In this document: positions 1 to 7,952 of the stretch, piece after piece
Numbering within the stretch: the stretch's first letter is position 1
Layout of the letters: each line of letters begins with the position of its first letter
Assembly (NCBI GenBank): GCA_030152425.1
Contig: JASLJP010000228.1
Span: forward strand, 1 to 23,361
Source of the DNA: Aquirhabdus sp.
GTDB taxonomy: Bacteria; Pseudomonadota; Gammaproteobacteria; Pseudomonadales; Moraxellaceae
DNA: 23,361 bases
Direction: 5' to 3'
The notes under the pieces: model-generated
What the model saw: the letters and a program-made list of their open reading frames with translations, nothing else
Told to the model about the DNA's origin: nothing
Database searches by the model: none
Program-made: the position numbers and the translations under genes

Positions 1-381
1 GCTGGGAAATGTATGCTGCAAGCCTAAGTCCAACTGTGCGCGAATGAATGCCTTGCTAGACTGGAATTTAGCGGCTTCGAGGTGGCTATAGACCTGTGCA
101 TGGCTGACGAAATGATCAAGCGCATCATGCTGTTCTAGCTCAAGCATCCAGTCGATGGTGTCGGGGATAAAGCACTGCTGTAGCCAGTCTTCGATTGCAG
201 CGATATCACGTCCGGCCAGTAAATACGGCTTGAGGTGTTGGATATCGTAGACGTTATAGCGGTGGGTTTTGCTCTCAGGGTCGTAGAGTGATCCGATCTG
301 ATCAAGCAGGGAGTCAGCGTGGTTTAACGCCGCGATAAAGGATTTTTTGGAAACGGTGTTGCGCGTGGTGCAGAAGGTCAT
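1..381 (-). CDS. Hypothetical protein, 3' end beyond the left edge (partial)
   Basis: Reading the minus strand from the ATG at 381 gives 127 uninterrupted codons that run off the left edge, so the C-terminus is missing. The protein starts MTFCTTRNTVSKKSF. It is mostly polar and probably helical (for example AAIEDWLQQCF, then DWMLELEQHDALDHF), with no signal peptide or membrane segment in the visible part. I do not recognise the family. The frame is open on every line and its codon use resembles that of neighbouring genes, which supports a real gene. It has its own candidate promoter at 422-450 and lies 85 nt downstream of the S4-domain gene on the same strand, so read-through from recQ is also possible. 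No function can be assigned. Confidence 0.6.
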   Translation of the reverse strand, partial: MTFCTTRNTVSKKSFIAALNHADSLLDQIGSLYDPESKTHRYNVYDIQHLKPYLLAGRDIAAIEDWLQQCFIPDTIDWMLELEQHDALDHFVSHAQVYSHLEAAKFQSSKAFIRAQLDLGLQHTFPS

Positions 382-421
382 GACAGTGGCGTACCATCGT
401 ACGCACTAAAGTAGAAATACT

Positions 422-450
422 AGGCTAAACGTTTTAAAAGTGCCTGTCAA
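422..450 (-). promoter_or_regulatory. Candidate sigma70 promoter for the left-edge gene
   Basis: On the minus strand a perfect -35 TTGACA (445-450) is followed after 17 nt by TAGCCT (422-427), a modest -10. A better -10-like TAGTAT (417-422) sits 22 nt from the -35, which is too far. The position fits a start about 35 nt upstream of the ATG at 381. Sequence match only. Confidence 0.4.
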
Positions 451-466
451 TTGAGCCGATAACCCC

Positions 467-679
467 TTATGCCATCACACGGATCGCATTGCCATCAAAC
501 TTGACGACCTGCCCGGCGACGATCTTATTGCGTTTGCGCAGTTCGACTTCGCCATCGACGGTGACATAGCCCTCATCAATGGCATGCTTGGCGGCAGCGC
601 CACTTTCGCACCAGCCTTCGATCTTGAGCAGATTGTTGAGGGTCACATGCGGGCGACCGTCTAGATGGAATATTTTCAT
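467..679 (-). CDS. Small S4-domain RNA-binding protein (YbcJ-like)
   Basis: This 70-residue protein is almost entirely one S4 RNA-binding domain. It has the typical order: an N-terminal strand, LNNLLKIEGWCESGAAAKHA (about residues 15-34), then the turn EGYVTVDGEVELRKRNKI and the strand QVVKFDGNAIRV. Stand-alone S4 proteins of this size are the E. coli YbcJ type. They bind structured RNA, and some are linked to ribosome or rRNA handling; the exact partner is not known from sequence. The gene starts 42 nt after the recQ stop on the same strand, so co-transcription with recQ is likely. No strong Shine-Dalgarno sequence precedes the ATG. Family assignment is firm, role is not. Confidence 0.85.
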   Translation of the reverse strand: MKIFHLDGRPHVTLNNLLKIEGWCESGAAAKHAIDEGYVTVDGEVELRKRNKIVAGQVVKFDGNAIRVMA

Positions 680-721
680 AGCAGTTCACGGTATCAAGAA
701 AAATGGAAGAGAGTTTGCGGG

Positions 722-2917
722 TCACCACAGCCAGAGTGCGACATTGAGGTCGGCATAGCCATAACGGTGTTGCAGGGCTTCTTTGAGTGCCTTGCTGGCC
801 GCTTGCTTGGGTTTCATAGACAGCGTATGGGCGGCTGTGGTGATTTCTTGTTGCTCGGCATCGCTTAAAAACAAGATCTCATGCTTGGTGACATGATTGG
901 CCTGATAGAGCTTGAGCAGATGCCCGCCGATGGTGTCGATGGACAGTCCGCGTTGTTCGGCGATCTGTGCACGATCCAAGCCGCGATTGACCAGCTCTAG
1001 GGTGGCGGCAAGGGTATCGACTTTTTCGGCGACGGCTTGGGTGCTGTCGTCATAGTGCACCTGCTGTTCTGGCGACAGGGTACGGATCTCTGTCAGACGA
1101 TCAAGGAAGGCTTGGCCGTAGCGTGCCAGTTTTTGCTCCCCCACACCGGCGATGAGTTTGAGCTCGCCCAGATGGGCGGGATCGGACAGCGCCATCTCGC
1201 GCAATGTAGCATCGTTAAAGATGATATACGGTGGTACCTTCTGCGCTTGGGCAAAGGACAGGCGCAGCGCTCTCAGCCCTTCAAAGCGGCGCAGGGCATC
1301 TTCCGGCAGGTCGCTGTGTTTGACGGCGCTGGCGCGTTCGGCACGACTGGCTTTAGGCTTTGCGTCGGCCAGTGCACGCAGCCACAGCGTTTCTTGCCCT
1401 TTGAGCAGTGCTCGCGCTTTTTCACCAGCGACTAAACCTCCAAACGCATCTTGATCAGGCAGGAGATAACCCAGTGCGACGAGCTGGCGAAATACGTTGC
1501 GCCAGCCAGCCTCTGAAAGATCCTGTCCGATCCCAAAGGTGGGCAACTGATCATGACCAAACTGTTTGATTTTTTCGGTCAGCTCACCGCGCAGCACATC
1601 GACCAGATGGGCGGCACCAAAGCGGTTGCCGGTACGGATGGCTGCAGACAGCGCTTTTTGCGCGGCGATGGTGGCATCCCACGTTTGCGGCGGCGCAAGG
1701 CAGACGTCGCAGTTGCCGCATGGCTTTGCACCCGTTTCGCTAAAATAAGTCAGCAATACCTGACGGCGGCAACTGGCGGTTTCGCAGTACGCCAGTAGGG
1801 CATCAAGTTTGCCGGCTTCGATGCGTTTCACCTCGGGCGGTGCATCCGACATGGCCAGCATACGCCGTACCGACACCACGTCACCGAGACCATAGGCCAT
1901 CCATGCTTCGGAGGCGAGGCCATCACGACCGGCACGACCCGTCTCTTGATAGTAGCCTTCCAGCGATTTCGGCAGGTCGAGGTGGGCGACAAAGCGCACA
2001 TTGGGTTTGTCGATGCCCATGCCAAATGCCACGGTGGCACAGACGATGCGGCCTTCTTCGAGCAAAAATTCATCTTGTACCTTGACGCGCTCGGCTTGTG
2101 GCAGTCCGGCGTGGTAGGCAAGCGCAGGCAGGCCTTTGCTCCGCAGAAATTCGGCGGTTTCCTCCACGCGTTTGCGCGATAGGCAATAGATGATCCCCGC
2201 TGCGCCGATCTCCTGCTGCTGTATAAAGTCGAGCAACTGTTTGCGACCATTGTCTTTTTCGACGATGGTATAGCGGATATTTGGACGGTCAAAGCTGGAT
2301 AGGAATACCGGCGCGTTTTGCAGGCCGAGGACTTGTATGATATCGGCGCGGGTGCGCTCATCGGCCGTGGCGGTCAGTGCCATCCGCGGCACATGCGGAT
2401 AGCGCGTGGCGAGCAAGCCGAGCTGCTGATACTCAGGTCTAAAGTCATGTCCCCATTGGCTGACGCAGTGCGCTTCGTCGATGGCAAACAGGGCCAGCGG
2501 CGTCTGATCGAGTAAATCAAGGAACTGACTGCTGAGCAGGCGTTCCGGAGCGACATACAGCAGATCGATCTCGCCGTGCTGCATATCATGCTCGACCTGA
2601 CGCTGGGCTTGCAGCGTCAGCGAGCTGTTGAGAAATGCAGCACGGATACCAAGCTCACGGAGGGTGTCGACCTGATCTTTCATGAGTGCGATCAGCGGTG
2701 ATACGACGATGCCCAGACCGGGGCGCATCAGCGCGGGGATCTGGTAGCAGACGCTTTTACCGCCGCCGGTCGGCATCAGTACTAGGCTATGCTCGCCATT
2801 GATCACTGCGGCGATGATCTGCGCCTGTTGACCGCGAAACTGATCGTAGCCAAAGGTGCGCGACAGGATGTGTAGTGCATTTTGCGGCGTGGCGTCGGCG
2901 TATTCTGAGCGGGGCAT
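722..2917 (-). CDS. recQ: ATP-dependent DNA helicase RecQ with C-terminal HTH-type extension
   Basis: RecQ is a 3'-5' superfamily 2 DNA helicase acting in recombination and stalled-fork repair. At 731 residues it is about 120 longer than E. coli RecQ. Visible parts: Walker A TGGGKS (50-55), DEAH box (147-150), the RecQ aromatic loop CVSQWGHDFRPEY (151-163), helicase motif VI QETGRAGRDG (324-333), the zinc site with C383, C400, C403 and C406, an RQC winged-helix region (about 410-515) and an HRDC domain (about 537-613). The extra segment, about 630-731, contains DRAQIAEQRGLSIDTIGGHL. It looks like the helix-turn-helix C-terminal domain (HTH_40 type) found in some longer RecQ and YpbB-like proteins. 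The ATG at 2917 has only a weak ribosome-binding site. Confidence 0.95.
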   Translation of the reverse strand: MPRSEYADATPQNALHILSRTFGYDQFRGQQAQIIAAVINGEHSLVLMPTGGGKSVCYQIPALMRPGLGIVVSPLIALMKDQVDTLRELGIRAAFLNSSLTLQAQRQVEHDMQHGEIDLLYVAPERLLSSQFLDLLDQTPLALFAIDEAHCVSQWGHDFRPEYQQLGLLATRYPHVPRMALTATADERTRADIIQVLGLQNAPVFLSSFDRPNIRYTIVEKDNGRKQLLDFIQQQEIGAAGIIYCLSRKRVEETAEFLRSKGLPALAYHAGLPQAERVKVQDEFLLEEGRIVCATVAFGMGIDKPNVRFVAHLDLPKSLEGYYQETGRAGRDGLASEAWMAYGLGDVVSVRRMLAMSDAPPEVKRIEAGKLDALLAYCETASCRRQVLLTYFSETGAKPCGNCDVCLAPPQTWDATIAAQKALSAAIRTGNRFGAAHLVDVLRGELTEKIKQFGHDQLPTFGIGQDLSEAGWRNVFRQLVALGYLLPDQDAFGGLVAGEKARALLKGQETLWLRALADAKPKASRAERASAVKHSDLPEDALRRFEGLRALRLSFAQAQKVPPYIIFNDATLREMALSDPAHLGELKLIAGVGEQKLARYGQAFLDRLTEIRTLSPEQQVHYDDSTQAVAEKVDTLAATLELVNRGLDRAQIAEQRGLSIDTIGGHLLKLYQANHVTKHEILFLSDAEQQEITTAAHTLSMKPKQAASKALKEALQHRYGYADLNVALWLW

Positions 2918-3001
2918 GGCGGCGGGTACGATGTCTATAGTAAAAGGGTGGTGAGGCCGTCAGTATAGCGCCGCTGATCGGTGGTTGCGGAGGCTGGACA
3001 T

Positions 3002-3028
3002 AAAAAAACTCGCCGAAGCGAGTTTTTA
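3002..3028 (-). terminator. Intrinsic terminator of the entericidin-like gene
   Basis: Stem ACTCGC (3008-3013) and GCGAGT (3018-3023) with a 4-nt loop, flanked by A-runs and T-runs that extend the stem. Read on the minus strand the loop is TTCG and the stem is followed by seven T. It lies 17 nt after the stop codon at 3045-3047. Confidence 0.85.
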
Positions 3029-3044
3029 TTGTTTTTAGATCAGA

Positions 3045-3185
3045 TTACAGTTTGTTTTGGGTCGACTGGGCGGTACCAGTGACTGCATCGCCTGTGGCCG
3101 ATACGTCTTTACCCATACCTTTTACGGTATTACAGCCAGTGAGCAACATCGCTGAGAACGCAACCGCTACGATAACTTTAATCAT
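3045..3185 (-). CDS. Entericidin EcnA/B-type small lipoprotein
   Basis: The 46-residue product begins MIKVIVAVAFSAMLLTGC. This is a lipoprotein signal peptide with lipobox LTGC and acylated Cys at position 18. The mature part, NTVKGMGKDVSATGDAVTG, is the conserved entericidin core. Entericidins are tiny membrane lipoproteins; in E. coli EcnA and EcnB form an antidote/toxin pair linked to stationary-phase lysis, but most homologues are of unknown role. A GGAG ribosome-binding site lies just upstream of the ATG, a good promoter candidate at 3225-3253, and a strong terminator follows. It is therefore a single-gene transcript. Only one copy is present, so an antidote/toxin pair is not supported here. 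Confidence 0.88.
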   Translation of the reverse strand: MIKVIVAVAFSAMLLTGCNTVKGMGKDVSATGDAVTGTAQSTQNKL

Positions 3186-3224
3186 TTTATAAACTCCGAA
3201 AGTGACACATTAGCGTGTAAATCC

Positions 3225-3253
3225 AGAATAGGCTTAGCCCACATAACCCACAA
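3225..3253 (-). promoter_or_regulatory. Candidate promoter of the entericidin-like gene
   Basis: Minus-strand -35 TTGTGG (3248-3253), 17-nt spacer, -10 TATTCT (3225-3230), giving a leader of about 30 nt. In E. coli ecnB is RpoS-dependent; whether sigma70 or sigmaS reads this site cannot be told from sequence. Confidence 0.45.
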
Positions 3254-3314
3254 GTGTAGTGCCGTGGCAGCAACGTAACGCTAAGTAAGGGAATGTAATT
3301 TATATAGTTGCTTT

Positions 3315-4334
3315 TTAGCTTAAGCGCTGCAGGGGGAGTTGGTATAGGCGGAGATAAAATGCCGGCAGATAGGGCGCATGATTTGGCATTACGCGAATCA
3401 TGCGCTCGATAGGCGCACGTGATGCCGAGGTCGTATGCGCTGTCGCATAGCCCAGATACAGTCCATGGCTCAGGTAATACAGGCTTTGGCCGCAGGCGGT
3501 GGCCGTGGTTGGCGTGAGCCATTCACGCCGCGCCGCGCGTCGCCAGTCGATGCCTATCGGGAGCTCATAGCCCCATGACCCGCGTAGATGCTCAGGATGC
3601 AGCCAGTCAGTGGTTGCGACCAGATCAGCGGCTGCATACAGCTTGGCATCGGGATAAAACAGCCGTCCTTTAAACACAGCCCGGCGTTTTTGGATGGTTT
3701 TAAGCCCAAGCGTCGGGTGGTGGATCTCGCTGACATTAAACTGATGGGTGATGGTGTGGCGGATCTTGCGGCCAAAGCTATCCCGATCATTGAGTCCGCG
3801 CCAATCGAAGGGCGCAAGGCGCGCCTCTCCCAGATAAAACTTTAAGGACAGTTCCCAGTGCTCGGTCTCTCCCGTGCGCTGATTTTCGATCAGGAAGTCG
3901 ATCTCGCCTGTGGTGCGTTTATGGTCTTTGAGTTGGATGTTTTGTGCCAGCAAAACGAAGTCATGCCAGTCCGCGCTTTTATCTTTGAGCCAGAAACTCA
4001 ACAGCGCTTCAAAGCGCACGCCAAGGCGGCTGGAGGAGCGCTGATCTAAGGCGTCATGCAGTGGACGGGGGTCTACGTCTAAAGATTGCAGGCGTGGCAG
4101 GTAGCGCTCATAGTGGCTGCGCCAAAAGTCAGCGCTAAAGAGATCGATCAGAGTTTCAGGCTGTAAATCGTGCGGCCATGCCGCCAGCAGCGGAGGGCTG
4201 GCCAAGGCAAATGCCAGATCACGGACAGCGGGTTCATTGAATTGCAGCCACGCCAAACTGTGGACGGACGGGGCGCTGAGGCGATGATCTGCGGGTGGGG
4301 CGGTGCCAGATTGTGGCGGTGTGAAAACCGTCAT
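3315..4334 (-). CDS. DUF1853 family protein
   Basis: This 339-residue protein matches the DUF1853 family found in gammaproteobacteria, whose function is not established. Three blocks stand out: RLGVRFEALLSFWL (about 103-116), GEIDFLI (143-149) and HWELSLKFYLGE (159-170). The order of an N-terminal Glu (E109), a Glu-Ile-Asp strand (D146) and a strand with E161 and K165 recalls the PD-(D/E)XK nuclease fold as in GEIDLI...EVK proteins. This is my inference and the lysine spacing is atypical. There is no signal peptide. A TTG at 4409 would lengthen the N-terminus by 25 residues, but the ATG at 4334 is preferred because the extension looks non-coding. The gene is divergent from mdh, with 165 nt between them. 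Confidence 0.8.
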   Translation of the reverse strand: MTVFTPPQSGTAPPADHRLSAPSVHSLAWLQFNEPAVRDLAFALASPPLLAAWPHDLQPETLIDLFSADFWRSHYERYLPRLQSLDVDPRPLHDALDQRSSSRLGVRFEALLSFWLKDKSADWHDFVLLAQNIQLKDHKRTTGEIDFLIENQRTGETEHWELSLKFYLGEARLAPFDWRGLNDRDSFGRKIRHTITHQFNVSEIHHPTLGLKTIQKRRAVFKGRLFYPDAKLYAAADLVATTDWLHPEHLRGSWGYELPIGIDWRRAARREWLTPTTATACGQSLYYLSHGLYLGYATAHTTSASRAPIERMIRVMPNHAPYLPAFYLRLYQLPLQRLS

Positions 4335-4499
4335 ATCGTGTACTCTATTGTTAATTCTACCCCTACTATTCGTCAGCTTACTCGCACAAGTTCGCAGCTT
4401 CAAGTACAATATGTCCGCTCACTGCGCGGACTCAATGTTTTCCTCGCATGGGACTTGATAATTTTGTGACTCAATCTTTGCCCAATCTGGAGAAAAACG

Positions 4500-5480
4500 A
4501 TGAAGCAACCCGTCCGCGTTGCCATTACCGGTGCTGCTGGTCAAATCAGCTATTCATTACTGTTCCGTATCGCATCAGGCGATATGCTGGGTAAAGATCA
4601 GCCGGTTATTCTGCAGTTACTCGAAATCACTCCAGCGCTGGAAGCCTTGAAAGGCGTTGCGATGGAATTGGATGACTGTGCATTCCCACTGTTGGCCGGC
4701 ATCGTTCAAACTGATGATCCAAACGTCGCATTCAAAGATGCAGACTACGCCCTGCTGGTTGGCGCACGTCCACGTGGCCCAGGCATGGAACGTAAAGACC
4801 TGCTGGAAGCCAATGCCGCGATTTTCTCGGTACAAGGTAAAGCAATCAACGACAATGCCAGCCGTGGCATCAAAGTATTGGTCGTTGGTAACCCAGCGAA
4901 CACCAACTCCCTGATTGCTCAGCGCAACGCACCTAGCATCAACCCACGTCAATTCACCGCCATGACCCGTCTGGACCATAACCGTGCGCTGGCACAGTTG
5001 GCCGCCCAAACCGGCACCACCGTGAACGACATCAAAAAAATGACCATCTGGGGCAACCACTCTGCCACTCAATATCCGGACATTTCACAAGCGCTGGTTA
5101 AAGGTGCTGCTGCTGAAGGCTTGGTTGAGCGTCAATGGTACGAGTCAACCTTCATTCCTGTCGTACAACAACGCGGTGCTGCGATCATCAAAGCACGTGG
5201 TGCATCTTCTGCGGCGTCTGCTGCAAACGCTGCAATCGACCACATGCGCACTTGGGCACTCGGCACCGAAGAAGGTGATTGGGTATCGATGGGCGTATAC
5301 AGCGATGGCTCATACGGCATCGAACAAGGTCTGATCTACTCATTCCCTGTGACCACCAAAGATGGCGACTGGTCGATCGTACAAGGTCTGCCAATCTCCG
5401 ACTTCTCGCGCGAAAAAATGTCAGCGACTGAAAAAGAGCTGGCTGAAGAGCGTGATGGTGTTAAGCACTTGCTGCCATAA
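4500..5480 (+). CDS. mdh: Malate dehydrogenase
   Basis: Mdh oxidises malate to oxaloacetate with NAD+ in the TCA cycle. The 326-residue protein is of the cytosolic type (LDH/MDH family), shared with Acinetobacter and many beta- and gammaproteobacteria, not the 312-residue E. coli type. Visible signatures: dinucleotide loop TGAAGQISYSLLFRI near the N-terminus, substrate-loop arginines in GARPRGPGMERKD, and the catalytic pair D159 (LDHNRA) and H187 (WGNHSATQYPD). A good Shine-Dalgarno GGAG lies 8-11 nt before the ATG. Codon choice is strongly biased, as expected for a highly expressed enzyme. A strong bidirectional terminator follows at 5503-5530, so mdh is monocistronic. Confidence 0.97.
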   Translation: MKQPVRVAITGAAGQISYSLLFRIASGDMLGKDQPVILQLLEITPALEALKGVAMELDDCAFPLLAGIVQTDDPNVAFKDADYALLVGARPRGPGMERKDLLEANAAIFSVQGKAINDNASRGIKVLVVGNPANTNSLIAQRNAPSINPRQFTAMTRLDHNRALAQLAAQTGTTVNDIKKMTIWGNHSATQYPDISQALVKGAAAEGLVERQWYESTFIPVVQQRGAAIIKARGASSAASAANAAIDHMRTWALGTEEGDWVSMGVYSDGSYGIEQGLIYSFPVTTKDGDWSIVQGLPISDFSREKMSATEKELAEERDGVKHLLP

Positions 5481-5502
5481 GACTCTCGAGTCTTAAGCAT
5501 AA

Positions 5503-5530
5503 AAAAAACAGACCTTCGGGTCTGTTTTTT
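5503..5530. terminator. Bidirectional intrinsic terminator between mdh and trmB
   Basis: CAGACC (5509-5514), loop TTCG, GGTCTG (5519-5524), with T-runs on both strands. It serves mdh on the plus strand and trmB on the minus strand. Just upstream, AAGACT-CTCG-AGTCTT (5479-5494) is a second small hairpin that includes the last two bases of the mdh stop codon. Confidence 0.92.
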
Positions 5531-5552
5531 GTTGGGCGGTGTTTAGTAGATA

Positions 5553-6281
5553 TCAGACGCGTTTATAGATCAGATCCCAGACGCCATGGCCTGCGGCTTC
5601 GCCGCGACGTTCAAACTTGCTCTTAGGACGCCAGTCGGGGCGCGGGGCATAGACGGCTTTGCCATTGATGTTCTCTAAGCCCGGCACGACCTCCAGAACC
5701 TCGACCATCCATTCGGCGTAGGGCTGCCAGTCGGTGGCCGAGTGGAACCAGCCGCCAACAGCGAGTTTCTGCACGATCAGCGCCATGCGCTCCAGCGACA
5801 CAAAGCGGCGTTTGTGGTGGCGTTTTTTTTGCCATGGGTCGGGGAAGTACAACTGCACACGATCCACGCTGCCATCAGGAATACCGGCAAGGATTTCCAG
5901 TGCATCGCCATTCATGATTTTGAGGTTTGAGACACCCGCTTGACCCGTTTCAAAAGCGCACTGGGCGATGCCCGGGATATGCACTTCGATACCGAGGAAG
6001 TTGCGTTCAGGCGCGTCGAACGCCATCTGTACCAAGGTGCTGCCCATGCCAAAGCCGATCTCGATGGTCAGCGGGCGCTCCGGATGTTCAAACAGGCTGC
6101 GTGCATCCGTGATCGGCGCCTCAACGATGAAATGACCATACTCGGCCAGCCCACGTTCTTGCGAGGTATTCAGCGGCGACGATCTACGCATAAAGGTCAG
6201 GATCGGGCGCAGCGCTTTGTTTTCAACACAGTCTGCAGATGCGGTGAGCGAAGTATTCGAGCTATCTGTTGGGTCTTGCAT
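5553..6281 (-). CDS. trmB: tRNA (guanine-N7-)-methyltransferase TrmB
   Basis: TrmB transfers a methyl group from SAM to N7 of guanine 46 in the tRNA variable loop. The 242-residue protein has the SAM motif EIGFGMGSTLV, then GIEVHIPGI, the hallmark FPDPWQKKRHHKRR and TDWQPYAEWM, and ends with the family's SKFERRGEAAGHGVWDL. The first 30 or so residues (Ser/Thr/Asp-rich) are a variable extension. The gene converges on mdh and shares its terminator; it is divergent from dusB across 164-180 nt. The ribosome-binding site is weak. A second, diverged TrmB-fold gene lies at 18005-18643. Confidence 0.96.
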   Translation of the reverse strand: MQDPTDSSNTSLTASADCVENKALRPILTFMRRSSPLNTSQERGLAEYGHFIVEAPITDARSLFEHPERPLTIEIGFGMGSTLVQMAFDAPERNFLGIEVHIPGIAQCAFETGQAGVSNLKIMNGDALEILAGIPDGSVDRVQLYFPDPWQKKRHHKRRFVSLERMALIVQKLAVGGWFHSATDWQPYAEWMVEVLEVVPGLENINGKAVYAPRPDWRPKSKFERRGEAAGHGVWDLIYKRV

Positions 6282-6418
6282 GGAAATATGCCGTCTCAGT
6301 CATGACACGATAGGGTCACGATAAAATAATGGGGAGTGGAATAGGCGCGTATTGTAAGGGATTTAGGCGGCGTTAGGGCAGTTTGCGTGCCATTCGGCAG
6401 ATTGGGGTGAATTTCGGC

Positions 6419-6424
6419 TATAAT
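6419..6424 (+). promoter_or_regulatory. -10 element of the dusB promoter
   Basis: A perfect TATAAT lies 22 nt upstream of the first in-frame ATG (6446) of dusB. No good -35 is seen at 16-18 nt. Transcription starting about 7 nt downstream would leave a very short leader of 15-30 nt. Confidence 0.45.
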
Positions 6425-6460
6425 TACCGCCTATTTTTTTAAACGATGTTGTCCATCGCC

Positions 6461-7504
6461 ATGCATATCGGCCCTTATCAACTGCGCAATAATCTGATCG
6501 TTGCCCCGATGGCGGGGGTGACAGATCGGCCGTATCGCCAGTTGTGTAAACACTTTGGCGCTGGGCATGCGGTCAGTGAGATGATCACCTCGGACAAGTC
6601 ACTCCACGCCAGCAAGAAGTCGCTACGCCGTGCGGATTTCACCGGTGAGCTGGCACCGATTTCGGTGCAGATTGCCGGCTCAGATCCGAAGATGCTGGCC
6701 GAAGCCGCGCGCTTTCAAGTCGCCAATGGCGCGCAGATCATCGACATCAATATGGGCTGCCCGGTCAAAAAAGTCTGTAACAAGCTGGCGGGATCGGCGC
6801 TGCTGCAAGACGAAGCCCTGGTCGGCGCCATTTTGGATGCGGTGGTTGCTGCAGTGGATGTGCCGGTGACGCTGAAGACACGTTTGGGCTTCGTCAATGG
6901 TGCGGAGAATATCCACCGCATCGCCGAGCGCGCCCAGGATGCCGGTATTGCCGCGCTGGCCATCCATGGTCGTACGCGTGAGGACATGTATCTGGGGCAG
7001 GCGCGCTATGCGCTGATCCGCGAGGTCAAGCAATCACTCTCGATTCCGATCATCGCTAATGGCGATATCGACAGCCCGCAGAAGGCTGCATTTGTACTGG
7101 CCGAAACCGGTGCTGACGCCATCATGGTTGGCCGTGCCGCACAGGGTCGGCCATGGATCTTTCGCGAGATCGCCCACTTTATGGCAACCGGTGAGCTCCT
7201 GCCGAGTCCAGCCGTGATCGAAATCAAAGACGTGCTACTCGGTCATCTGGATGACCTGTATGCCTTCTATGGCGAATACTCCGGCTGCCGGATCGCACGC
7301 AAGCATATCGCGTGGTATACCAAAGGGCTGCATGCCAGCAATGAATTCCGCCAAGCCATGTATGCGGTCGAGTCGACCGCCGAGCAGGCGCAGGTGACGC
7401 GGGATTACTTCGATCTTCTGTTACAGCGCGGCGAGCGTCTGGACTATGGCAGCGGCAGCCCACTTGACCATGCATCGTCTGTGCAGGAAGAAGTCTGTCT
7501 CTAA
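6461..7504 (+). CDS. dusB: tRNA-dihydrouridine synthase B
   Basis: DusB is an FMN enzyme that reduces uridine to dihydrouridine in tRNA using NADPH. Signatures: APMAGVTDRPYRQLC near the N-terminus, the catalytic-cysteine loop INMGCP (C100 from the start used here), KLAGSALL, HGRTRE, ANGDI, and the FMN phosphate loop GRAAQGRPWIF. I start at the ATG at 6461 because MHIGPYQLRN aligns end to end with E. coli DusB; an in-frame ATG at 6446 would add five residues. Neither has a clear Shine-Dalgarno sequence. In many gammaproteobacteria dusB is followed by fis; here it is followed 30 nt later by a DUF1244 gene. The last 20 or so residues, after the TIM-barrel and helical domains, are a low-conservation tail. 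Confidence 0.95.
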   Translation: MHIGPYQLRNNLIVAPMAGVTDRPYRQLCKHFGAGHAVSEMITSDKSLHASKKSLRRADFTGELAPISVQIAGSDPKMLAEAARFQVANGAQIIDINMGCPVKKVCNKLAGSALLQDEALVGAILDAVVAAVDVPVTLKTRLGFVNGAENIHRIAERAQDAGIAALAIHGRTREDMYLGQARYALIREVKQSLSIPIIANGDIDSPQKAAFVLAETGADAIMVGRAAQGRPWIFREIAHFMATGELLPSPAVIEIKDVLLGHLDDLYAFYGEYSGCRIARKHIAWYTKGLHASNEFRQAMYAVESTAEQAQVTRDYFDLLLQRGERLDYGSGSPLDHASSVQEEVCL

Positions 7505-7534
7505 TCGCAATCGTATTTCATAAGGATCACGCCC

Positions 7535-7789
7535 ATGTCGAACCTCACCCCGACCCAGCAAACCGAACTCGAAGCCGCTGCCTTTCGTCGGCTCATGAAT
7601 CACCTGCAGACCCATTCCGAAGTGCAAAATATCGACTTGATGAACATTGGCGGGTTCTGCCGTAATTGTCTGTCGAAATGGATGCGCGAAGAGGCGGAAA
7701 AACAAGGGATTGCACTGACCGACCCAGAGGCGCGCCAGCATATCTATGGCATGCCGTACGAGGAATGGAAGGCCAAGTATCAAAAGTGA
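7535..7789 (+). CDS. DUF1244 family protein
   Basis: This 84-residue soluble protein has the DUF1244 signature NIGGFCRNCLSKWMREEAE (about residues 34-52), with two cysteines spaced C-x2-C, and the conserved end HIYGMPYEEWKAKYQ. The family is widespread in proteobacteria and its function is unknown; the Cys pair could bind metal or a partner, which is an inference. A clear AAGGA ribosome-binding site precedes the ATG. It lies 30 nt behind dusB on the same strand with no terminator between, so the two are probably one transcript. Confidence 0.9.
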   Translation: MSNLTPTQQTELEAAAFRRLMNHLQTHSEVQNIDLMNIGGFCRNCLSKWMREEAEKQGIALTDPEARQHIYGMPYEEWKAKYQK

Positions 7790-7865
7790 CATAGGCTAGC
7801 GCATAAATGACTACATACATTTCAGCGCAAAATATGGACATTCACGGGCAAAACGAAGGATATTT

Positions 7866-7874
7866 TGCTAGAAT
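7866..7874 (+). promoter_or_regulatory. gap: Extended -10 promoter candidate for gap
   Basis: TGC-TAGAAT (TAGAAT at 7869-7874) fits an extended -10 element, with no good -35. It implies a 5' leader of about 70 nt before the GTG at 7953. Confidence 0.4.
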
Positions 7875-7917
7875 ACACACCTCGAAACATATCGACTCCA
7901 ATTTTGTCTATCGACTT

Positions 7918-7932
7918 GCCTTGTTTTAAGGC
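7918..7932 (+). promoter_or_regulatory. Small leader hairpin before the gap ribosome-binding site
   Basis: GCCTT, loop GTTTT, AAGGC forms a 5-bp hairpin that ends 7 nt before the strong Shine-Dalgarno AAGGAAG (7940-7946). It could influence translation or mRNA stability. Structure is seen, function is inferred. Confidence 0.25.
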
Positions 7933-7952
7933 CTGAATGAAGGAAGAACTCC

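Noticed and set aside
3045..3185. Entericidin antidote/toxin pair
   Set aside because: Only one small lipoprotein gene is present; no second entericidin frame lies next to it.
4617..5072. 151-codon frame antisense to mdh
   Set aside because: Overlaps the catalytic region of a highly codon-biased gene; biased codons leave the reverse frame open.
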